Below are positions 55,785 to 64,000 of a stretch of DNA of 64,000 bases, in pieces. The stretch is from assembly GCA_032622095.1 (NCBI GenBank), contig CP136064.1:253270484-253334483 (forward strand), given 5' to 3'. The notes below the pieces were generated by a model. The model made no database searches. It was not told the origin of the DNA and was given only the letters and a program-made list of their open reading frames with translations. Position numbers and translations under genes: made by a program. How positions within the stretch are numbered: position 1 is the stretch's first letter; every line of letters begins with the position of its first letter. This DNA comes from Siphonodentalium dalli. Lineage: Eukaryota > Mollusca > Scaphopoda > Gadilida > Siphonodentaliidae.

Positions 55785-56441
55785 GTAGATGAGTGGGAAA
55801 ATCCATTCGGTAGTGGATGGGTTAAATTAATCTCAGTAATTAGTCGGGTGCCAGTATGTGGAAATCCTCCGAATTTAGTTCCTGTCACAGAACTTCAGGT
55901 AACTGCAATCTTGATCGAATTCTCAAATGCCACATCCTAAGAAATCCAGTAGATAATTATACCCTGTAGAATTGTATGACATCAACTTTAATCTGAGTGG
56001 ACAGAAACTTGTGCTACATCATGTTTGTAGCATCCATCTGTTGTGTCAGTCCAAAGAGGTAAAAACAGACAAAAATTTCATGTTGATGTGTTATCTGAGA
56101 ATTTTTCTTCATTAAATTATCGTAAATAGTTTGACAGAATTGAGAATATGTTCCTATCTCGTTTTATTTCAGATTAATGGATTATCATTGATTAAAGTGG
56201 GATGTGATATTTACATAGTATCTGCAACAGACGCCTTGCTGCCAAATTGTTCCTATGGTAAATAGATAGATTTTCCAAATATTGATTCCAATAGAAAATC
56301 ACATATTTATATGTCTGCATGTTCTGGTAATACAAATTTTCTGAGTGTGGTCATTATAAACTTAGGTCTGGCCAACATTCTTCAGCTTCCATAACAAACA
56401 ATATTAAAATGACATGTCTGGTCTCAAAGTATGGGATTGAT
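55785..56441. other. no gene seen
   Basis: Nothing recognised. Confidence 0.5.
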
Positions 56442-56676
56442 CAAGCCTTGAAATAGGGTGTCTGTCATTTGCAGAATGAGGTCCCCAGAGGGTGAATTTA
56501 GTGATGCTACCCCGCATAGCGGGCTACCATCACCAAATTCACCTTCTGGGGACCTCATTCTGCTTACAACTCAGCAGAATAAGGTTCCCAGAGGGTGAAT
56601 TTGGCAACATTAGTCACTAAATTCACCCTCTGGGGATCTCATTCTGCAAATGACAGGCACACTATTTCAAGGCTTG
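56442..56676 (+). mobile_element. family C short form, copy C12
   Basis: CAAGCCTTGAAATAGG...CTATTTCAAGGCTTG, 235 bp, with a perfect 8-bp duplication GGATTGAT (56434-56441, 56677-56684). The same short subfamily as C2. Confidence 0.95.
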
Positions 56677-56714
56677 GGATTGATCAAAAGTAGTGTAACG
56701 TCACCTTTAGGAAG

Positions 56715-57430
56715 TTTATACTCCCATGACCGAAGGAAATATTGAGTATACTGGATTACATGCGTCCAATTATCTGCCCTTATGAAAATGTGAGCTCGCT
56801 GCAAGCTCTTGTGAGCTCTTTGCGAACTTATTTAAGTTTGCAAACTTATTTAAGTTCGCAACGAGCTTGCAAGGCAACAAGTGATCTCCCTGCAAGCTCA
56901 CGAGCTCGAAGACAATTCTTGGTCTTCATTTATGCTAACACTAGCGAACTGTGATTTAAGCTTGCAGTTGCGAGCTTAATTATGTTTGGAGCGAGCTTAA
57001 TGATATTTGGAGCTCGCAATCATGGCTGCCTGTCCATCCATCTATCTGCCTGTCCATCCATCCGAACACATATCTCAGGCACAGGTTTTCGAATCTCAAT
57101 GAAATTTGGTATGTTTGTTCACCACCATAAGGACATTCAGAGGAGTTTTCAATCGTTTTGTTAAGGTTTTCCATTCTAGAGTTATTCATCTTTGGCTGTC
57201 TGGAAATGTTTATATTTGTTTTGTCCTGTCTGCCTGCCAGTGAGTATATCTCGGCCATGGGTTATAGTATCTTGATGAAAATTGGTATGGATGTTCATCA
57301 TAAGGGCTTTCAACGAAGTTTCAAATGGTGTTGTTCGCATTCTCGTTCTAGAGTTATTCATCTTTGTTTATTTTGAAATATTTATTTTTTGCACGTCCAC
57401 CTGAATATCTCTGCCATGGTTTTTATTCGC
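56715..57430 (+). repeat. dispersed repeat K, copy 5, with a palindromic insert
   Basis: 'atgaccgaaggaaatattga' starts it and 'ctgtccatccatctatctgc', 'gaatctcaatgaaatttggt' and 'tagagttattcatctttg' continue it. 56790-57015 is an insert rich in 'gagctcg' and 'cgagctt', including a near-perfect 42-bp palindrome at 56820-56861 ('ttgcgaacttatttaagttt'). Confidence 0.6.
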
Positions 57431-58549
57431 CCGTATTTAAAAGCACATAATTTTGTCTGAGTTTAAATTCCTTGTGTTTTGTTTTGAAAAACAAATCTGT
57501 TAATATGGCTTTCATTAATGTAACCCAATTGCACTGTAGGGGGGGGGGGGGGTCCTTAGTCCCATTGGGACAGTCCCACCTCTAGTTAATACTGGTTTGC
57601 ATTTTACTGTCATTACGGTAATAAATTCATGCTTAACTCAAGTGTAATATTTTTGGGATTAAGAATCTTGAAACAGACTCTTGAACAGCCTTGAATGGCT
57701 TTGAAACATATTGAAAAATTGCCTGGATTTGCCCTAAATTTCATTAGTTCTGAATAGTAGGAACACTGAAATCTTAGTCATTCTATTGTAATTTGGTCTC
57801 CATAAAATTTTTCTGTTCACCTTTCATAATAAATATTACTATGTATTTAGTATTATTGGCCTTGCCTGATGCAAAAATATCAATGAGATGGTACCCCATT
57901 AGAAGCCATTTATCAATTTTCATCCATTTCGACCCAGTCTCTCAGTCAAAACTGATTAAAATTATTAATTGGTTTGATTTAAAAGATTTGTGTATCTGGT
58001 CACTGATCTGGTTGGAAACATTGTGTTGATCATTGTGTGCAGTAGATCTACACAATATTGTGCAGTAGCTTATGATGATTTCTTGTTATCCTGTCTGATG
58101 TCTGCATATCTGTCCTTTATTAGTAGGAAGCTGTTAGCATATAATTGCCTATTTAACGCTAACATTCATTCTTTGGCCACACGACTGCGTATTAAACATA
58201 GCATAATGTTGGCCAATTATCCAATCATCTGTTATTGTAATATCTTGATTTCTAATGTGCTTACTGTGAAGTCCATTATATTGTTACCATATTTCAACCA
58301 CCCACTATTTTTTTCGCTGGGGATACTTCTATCACCTTGCTTAATGTAGAGACATACATTTTGTCAAAGTTAGAAATGAATTTTGTTTGTGGTACATGCA
58401 TCAAGATGCTACTAGTCTTGATAATTTCAATTTATTTATCCAATTGTTTCAGATGTGCACCCCTGAAAGAACTCAATTTTGGAAATTGCTTTCAAAATAT
58501 GGGCTTACCATTTTCACCTTTTTCCACTCATGTAACATTTTGTTAATTA
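57431..58549. other. no gene; 14-G run
   Basis: G run at 57539-57552. Several frames (up to 119 codons, 57990-58349) are Leu/Ile/Ser-rich because of base composition. None shows a family motif I know. Confidence 0.45.
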
Positions 58550-58680
58550 TACATTGCACAGACATCAACCACCATGGGAATCTGTGCACCGGCGATTTTA
58601 TTGTTCGTTTGATTTATTTTGATGGAGTTATTGGCCTTCTTGACTTTGAATATTTTCATTTTTCTCAGTAATATTTGTTT
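58550..58680 (+). repeat. dispersed repeat J, copy
   Basis: 'catcaaccaccatgggaatc' and 'ctttgaatattttcattttt' resemble 15260-15360. Confidence 0.4.
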
Positions 58681-58827
58681 TTTATCAATTATCTGCAGTT
58701 GAGATGATGTTTAGATTTGAATAATTGTGCACCTGCAATGGGAATCTGTTATTTACTTAATGTTTACTGACATGTGAAACATCTTAGTGTTTTAAAAGCA
58801 CTGGGGTGCTTAAAGTATCACAAACTA

Positions 58828-59228
58828 TTAACCCTTTACCCAACAAACCGGCCAAAACCGGCCAAATAAAGCTTCAACAGCCTAAAATATCTTCGGTCTG
58901 TCTCAATAGAACCATACAAATATGGATATCATTGGAACCGGCTCCTTGACCACATTGTGATAGTTACAGTTATGCCCTGTGCCAATGCATTCTCTTATAT
59001 ATGCGAGTCGACCATAGGTCGCCTCGCATATATAAGAGAATGCATTGGCCTAAAAAAAATCTTTTTTTTAACACTTTTTACCATTTTTTCTTACATTCTT
59101 TAACAATTTTATAATTTGTAATGTGTTAAGCCAATGCATTCTCTTATATATGCGAGGCGACCTATGGTCGACTCGCATATATAAGAGAATGCATTGGCAC
59201 AGGGCCCTTCTGTTGGGTAAAGGGTTAA
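58828..59228 (+). mobile_element. family A MITE, copy A8
   Basis: TTAA-flanked, complete, 401 bp, two accggccaaa units. All four hairpin arms are intact, so it is a good reference copy. Confidence 0.95.
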
Positions 59229-61512
59229 AACAAAAGCAACATTTTTCAGCTGAATTTCACTGAATAACTTTGAATGTTGGTAGCATCAAATATGAACAGG
59301 CAGGCTAAAATTGTTTTAACCTGTTCAAAGAGTCCACGGTTGGTTAGTGGGCGGCTTCATCTACAGAAGGCAATAACTTAAACAAATATCAACTGATTTT
59401 GTCGATATTTGATATATGAGACTTGCTCAACAATGACTTTGTTCAGATCGAAAGCCGGCGATGTGACTTCTCCCGGTCACAAAAATAAGGCGAAGTGGGC
59501 GTTCAATAGTGCGAAGTGGTCTTTTCAAAATCGACCAGTACAGTAGTGGCCTATATAACGAAAATAGGAGATATGTAATATCTCAATTAAAATGATGAAA
59601 CAATTGTTCAAATGTGGCATCTTTATGTTCAAATAATTACTCAATAACTATGAATTATCTCCAAACATAATTGTGAGAGAATGGTAGCCTTTTATATAAT
59701 AATTTTGGCAGAACAGCATTTTTACAACCACTTATGAATACGAAAAAAAACAAACAAATTAAACAATGGATATGAATACAAAAACAATTGCTGTCAATTT
59801 ACCTTCAAACGAAACGAAATCTTGAATATATTCACTAGTTATTAAGCTGGGTATAGATATTAATATGTTACACAAATGAATTTAAATTTGTGTTCAAAGT
59901 TGTTCTGGCCTTCACAAAGGGGCGATGAACTGACACATGTTAAGCAGGAGTTGTGATTTGGGGGGCTAACCCCGGGATCTTCGAAAGGGTCGAGTGACCC
60001 TTTCCCTAACCCCTCATTTTGAGCTTTTATTATCAAAGAATCAAGAAAAAAAGCAGCAATTTTTGGTTTCTTCAACATTTCTTTGTCTAACACATGTTAA
60101 GGTGTATGAGTTGTAATCTTCATTCATTGGAAGGTGTGACAATATCATCACTGTAGACACCTTATGATGTTTTTACAGCTACCAGTATCTGCAATCAACG
60201 GTAAGGTGTGAATAGGCTCCCAAATCAGATTAATATAGATGTTAATAACAATTATGGTGTTTTATAAGACCTATCAATGAATATCAATCAATGTTGGCAG
60301 TAAATTAGGAGGAATAATTGCCCAGCTTAATTAGGGCGAAGTGTGCAGGAATAGGGAGAATTCTTCGCCCACGTCACCCTCTCGGCTGGTCCCTGGTGTA
60401 TGAGACTTGCTAAACAGAGAGTTGATCCAGTTTGAAAACCGGTCAGGTCCACGCATTTTGGGCAGAGTTATTTTTGTGAATTTTCATCACAACAGTGTTG
60501 TGTATGATAGCCATGCAGTTACAATTAATAAATTTTCAATACAAGCTTACCCATGTTTGGCATAGCTGATGTGATTCTGGTATGTCAATTGTGTCTATTT
60601 GAGTTTCTATATGTCGTAATAATGTAAATACAATTTGCCTGAACAGTCTGTCCCTTTGATTCATAGCCTGTTGTGAATGCGATTTCCTTTGTATGAAATA
60701 ATCTGTTTCCAATATCTAACAATCAGAGTTCTTACAGGGGTTAATTTGCTCTGTCTGGAATCACCTATTTATTATGCATGAAGCTTTTCTGATTTTCCAA
60801 TTCACAACATCGGCTCTAATTTTAGGGTTAAACCCGTGTCTGGAACAACAGTAATTTGTAATTCATTGGGGATATCTTTACTCCCTCTCAAACAAGGCGA
60901 GAACAATTTCTTGAATAGCCACATCCACAATTGTATTGAAAAACGGGAAATCACTTGAATAAAATATTCATTTCATTTATGTAGCTTTTATTGTTATGAC
61001 GGCAAGTCGCGGAGAAATAACTGGTGCATCTGCTTTTAATAATTTACGCTTCTAACAGGGAGAGCATAGATCTCGATCAGAGCTGGTAATTGTCCTTGCA
61101 TCATTTATTAATGTCCAGCATGAGTTTGTGATTAAGCTTTGGTTTCTGTTGAACTCTTTACAGGTGACTTGCCACATGGTCCTATCCAGGCTTTTATCCT
61201 TCCCAGTCAAGTTCATTCACATGGAACACACTTTATAATAGTCTATTATCAATTCCATTTCAATTAAGAAATTTCTCGCTCAAATTACTTATTCCTTTTT
61301 TTGGTAAAGAGACAGATTTATTTTTCATGATAAATTCAGACATAATTTGTCTGTTTTTATTTGACTCATGCAGACATGTGTCGCATTTTTGTCGAGATGA
61401 AAGTTTGACTTATGGTTGTCACAATGATAGGAAGCTGAGTTTAAAATTAACAATAACATCGGCATTAGCAGAGCCTATATCACCCTTTGATAATTTATTA
61501 CATGCTGAACAG
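59229..61512. other. 2.3 kb without recognised gene
   Basis: 'atatgagacttgctcaacaa' at 59412 recurs diverged at 60400. 59465-59530 and 60338-60395 carry 'gcgaagtg' and 'ggtccctgg' wording like repeat Z. A 77-codon minus frame (60093-59860) is not convincing. Otherwise apparently single-copy in this window. Confidence 0.5.
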
Positions 61513-62120
61513 TAGCCTGATAGTCAGGGACGCCGGAGAAGGGGGGCATGCGGGGGCACATGCCCCCTTGACCTGACCCAGGGGAGTCCAGTGGGTGCCC
61601 GTAAAGTACCCTCCTAACTGGCTAGCCCCCCTTGCCCTTTGGTGCTTCCCGCGTCCCTGCTGATAGTGCTGGTCATTTGCAGAATGAGGTCCCCCAGAGG
61701 GTGAAATTAGTGATGCTGCCCCACACAGCGGGCTAAGCATTAAAAAAAAATTCATCCTCTGGGGACCTCATTCTGCTATGGGAGACCTAGACTCAGATTT
61801 AAGTTCCCGGATGGTGAATATTGTGATGTACACCTATTGGGCACCTCGATTATGCAATGTGTCTTTTGCCAATTTGGAGATATAGAGAAACTATACTAAA
61901 AAAGAATCTTTGTGAAGAAGAAACTAAAAAAACCTCGAACTAGAGAAACTAAATTAAAAAAGAATCTTTGTGAAGAAGAAACTAAAAAAACTTTGATAAT
62001 AAAAATACTTTCCAGAGAAGATGGGGCAGAATGAGGTCCCCAGAATGTGAATTTAGTAATGCTAGCCCACTGGTAAGAGTCATTATATTCATCCTCTGGG
62101 GGACCTCATTTTGCAAATGT
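61513..62120 (+). mobile_element. family C copy C13, with a hAT MITE in its TIR
   Basis: A long-form C copy whose left TIR ('agcctgatagt') is interrupted by the MITE at 61525-61659 and resumes 'ctgatagtgctggtcatttg'. The middle has a tandem duplication of about 55 bp ('agaatctttgtgaagaagaa', 61876-61995). The right terminus is decayed. Confidence 0.78.
61525..61659 (+). mobile_element. short hAT-like MITE, copy 2
   Basis: CAGGGACGCCGGAG...GCGTCCCTG, 135 bp, with a perfect 8-bp duplication CTGATAGT (61517-61524, 61660-61667). GC-rich. It is the other-strand match of 19600-19724. Confidence 0.93.
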
Positions 62121-62169
62121 GATAATAAAAAATGCTTTCCTTACTAAGAAGCCACCTTTTTGGGGACGC

Positions 62170-62457
62170 GTGGTCATTGACCACATTGTGATGGTTACAG
62201 TTATGCCCTGTGCCAATGCATTCTCTTATATATGTGAGTCGACCATAGGTCGCCTCGCATATATAAGAGAATGCATTGGCCTAAAAAAAAAAAAATTTAA
62301 CACTTTTTACCATTTTTTCTTACATTCTTTAACAATTTTATAATTTTTAATGTGTTAAGCCAATGCATTCTCTTATATATGCGAGGCGACCTATGGTCGA
62401 CTCGCATATATAAGAGAATGCATTGGCACAGGGCCGTTTTGTTGGGTAAAGGGTTAA
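62170..62457 (+). mobile_element. family A MITE, 5'-truncated copy A9
   Basis: Begins in the unique left part ('ttgaccacattgtgatggtt'). Both hairpins and the right TIR with TTAA are present. The left TIR and the first ~95 bp are missing. A 13-A run lies in the spacer. Confidence 0.9.
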
Positions 62458-62618
62458 ACATTAGCCTAGCCTGAGTAATCTGTATGATGTTTCTCTGTCT
62501 ACCTTCTGCTTATATTATCTGTACTTCAGGCTGTTTGTTGAACTTTTTAGCTGATTTAGTTAATTTATGGGAATCGAGTAACTTCTCTGAACATTCCTAC
62601 AAATGTATCATTTTTATA

Positions 62619-63121
62619 TAGCTCAACTTGACGAAGTCTGAGCTATTGCCATATGGGTTAGCGCCTTGTCCGTGTGTTAACAATTTCCTTTGGCACACCC
62701 TACATGCCACATCCCTCATCCGAAAATCACCAAACTTTATATGGATCATCGGGGTGACATCCAGATGGGAGCCATCAATTTTTCCCCCAAAATTAGTTAA
62801 CAATCATGGCCACCAGCAGTCATCTTTGATTTCAAATTTGAATCCATCGGCACAGATAAATGAGTTGAATTTTACAGGCATTTTTATACAGGATCACCTC
62901 TAGATGGGAGCTATGAAATTTGAAGTTTTTTTTATAAAAACATTTTAATCCATCAGCTCACCCTGCAACCCACATTTATTGAGAAATGTTTGAAATTAAA
63001 ACAATTGCATCTACTCAATACAATCCCTTTTTATTTTCCTTATTCTTTATCATTCTATTGACAGCTGACAGCATAAAATTATCGCCTCCCCAATTTGAAC
63101 TACAGTGTCATTGACACTTTC
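62619..63121 (+). repeat. dispersed repeat H, compact copy
   Basis: Starts TAGCTCAACTTGACGAAGTC and ends 'caatttgaactacagtgtca', weakly inverted termini, about 0.5 kb. Inner wording 'caatttcctttggcacaccc', 'catccctcatcc'. It ends with a small hairpin 'agtgtcattgacact'. Confidence 0.6.
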
Positions 63122-63216
63122 ATTTATATATAGTGGTTTTCTGTCGCTGCTCATAATATCGGATGTTACTAAAAATAAAGAATGGTTTATTCCATTATAT
63201 AATGTTAGAACTTAAC

Positions 63217-63328
63217 CAAGACTTGAAATAGGGTGTCTGTCATTTGCAGAATTTGCGGGGTAGCATAACTAAATTCACCCTCTGGGGACCTCATTCTGCA
63301 AATGACAGACACCCTATTTCAAGGCTTG
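63217..63328 (+). mobile_element. family C, minimal copy C14
   Basis: Only 112 bp: CAAGACTTGAAATAGG, part of one module, and CTATTTCAAGGCTTG. The duplication is not clear. A10 is inserted six bases to its right. Confidence 0.8.
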
Positions 63329-63333
63329 ATTAC

Positions 63334-63724
63334 TTAACCCATTACCCAACAAACCGGCCAAATAAAGCTTCCAACAGCCTAAAATATCTTCGGCCTGTCT
63401 CAATAGAACCATACAAATATGGATATCATTGGAACCGGCTCCTTGACCACATTGTGATAGTTACAGTTATGCCCTGTGCCAATGCATTCTCTTATATATG
63501 CGAGTCGACCATAGGTCGCCTCTCATATATAAGAGAATGCATTGGCCTAAAAAAAATCTTTTTTTAACACTTTTTACCATTCTTTCTTACATTCTTTAAC
63601 AATTTTATAATTTGTAATGTGTTAAGTCAATGCATTCTCTTATATATGCGAGGCGACCTATGGTCGACTCACATATATAAGAGAATGCATTGGCACAGGG
63701 CCCTTCTGTTGGGTAAAGGGTTAA
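63334..63724 (+). mobile_element. family A MITE, copy A10
   Basis: TTAA-flanked; left TIR CCCATTACCCAACA (one change). One accggccaaa unit. Unmatched changes in two hairpin arms (cgcctctcatat; gactcacatat). Confidence 0.93.
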
Positions 63725-64000
63725 CAGAAGGCATGCATCTGTAGTCAGTAATGAACTTGATGCACTTGCTTAAATTCAATTCTGATATATGTAGCATGGA
63801 AATGGGTTAACATGCCATAAGACGAATATATTCACAATCTTTGAGAATAATTTTTATACAGTTTATGATTTTTGGACATGTTCATAGACTGTGACTGTTT
63901 GCTGTGAATAATTCAATACATTATATCGATATGATTCATTTGATTTATGGCTTTAGTACGATTCTTTGAGTTTATAGCTTTGTACTAGTGTTATGAGCAC

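Noticed and set aside
56715-57430. Restriction-site-rich insert as a cloning or vector artefact
   Set aside because: The 'gagctcg' words are diverged and palindromic, and the flanks are ordinary repeat K. No vector sequence is seen.
57990-58671. Hydrophobic frames (119, 94 and 69 codons) as membrane protein exons
   Set aside because: Overlapping frames all look hydrophobic because of T-rich composition. No motif or splice pattern is convincing.
59860-60093. 77-codon minus-strand frame as a gene
   Set aside because: No recognised motif and no supporting context; the Pro/Ser-rich part comes from a short GC-rich patch.
62619-63121. Repeat H as a Helitron because of its terminal hairpin 'agtgtcattgacact'
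   Set aside because: The expected CTRR 3' end and a TC 5' start between A and T are not seen. The termini are weakly inverted instead.
3256-63567. Recurring peptide 'PCANAFSYICESTIGRLAYI'
   Set aside because: Translation of the family A hairpin. Present at every A copy, with no gene context.

Overview
The window is AT-rich metazoan DNA with no intact protein-coding gene, rRNA or recognisable functional tRNA that I can support. All long open frames are explained by tandem repeats or palindromic repeats. The repeat content (many fold-back MITEs, non-LTR debris, and dispersed repeats with 'gtccatctgtctg', 'gaaatttgtcatg' and 'aagatggccgcc' wording) suggests a marine invertebrate, possibly a mollusc or another spiralian. 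The species cannot be read from the sequence.

The sequence is largely a stack of transposon copies. The families, using names local to this report, are as follows. Family A is TTAA-flanked with CCCTTTACCCAACA ends and carries two mutually inverted 69-bp hairpins (10 copies). Family B is TTAA-flanked with CCCTTTCATGA ends and uses the same hairpin core (5 copies). Family S is a TTAA-flanked near-perfect palindrome. Family G is TTAA-flanked with CCCTTTTTATACTAAAT ends. Family C has CAAGCC...GGCTTG ends with 8-bp target duplications, so it is hAT-like (about 14 copies, with a 0.9-kb relative T). Family D is a palindrome of about 215 bp inserted at TA, so it is Tc1/mariner-like (11 copies). Families E and M share TTAAAGG ends. 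Single larger elements are a 965-bp hAT-like element (12548-13512), a PIF/Harbinger-like element (33804-35389) and a 7.2-kb element with terminal inverted repeats of about 1.4 kb (29863-37091). One 5'-truncated non-LTR retrotransposon lies at 6640-7605.

Layout: 1-6.3 kb holds W, E, SINE-like, C, a fold-back, a TIR element with A1 inside, and a 23-bp minisatellite split by a 1.6-kb satellite-like element. 6.3-13.5 kb holds the LINE, G with E nested, a minisatellite, B, C and the hAT-like element. 14-20 kb holds C copies, diverged duplications, A2 and a tandem array interrupted by a small hAT MITE. 20.6-29 kb holds M, a 25-bp minisatellite, a 1.4-kb TIR element, D and C copies and T nested in S. 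29.5-37.8 kb is a three-level nest (dispersed repeat H, then the 7.2-kb element, then the Harbinger-like element). 38-64 kb holds C, A, D, G, B, E and M copies, with a four-part nest at 50845-52493.

Because the insertions are nested and carry target duplications, several families can be classified and their order of arrival read from this window alone. No genes act together here; the biology is that of mobile elements, most of them non-autonomous. Coordinates of repeat edges are read by eye and may be off by a few bases where the ends have diverged.
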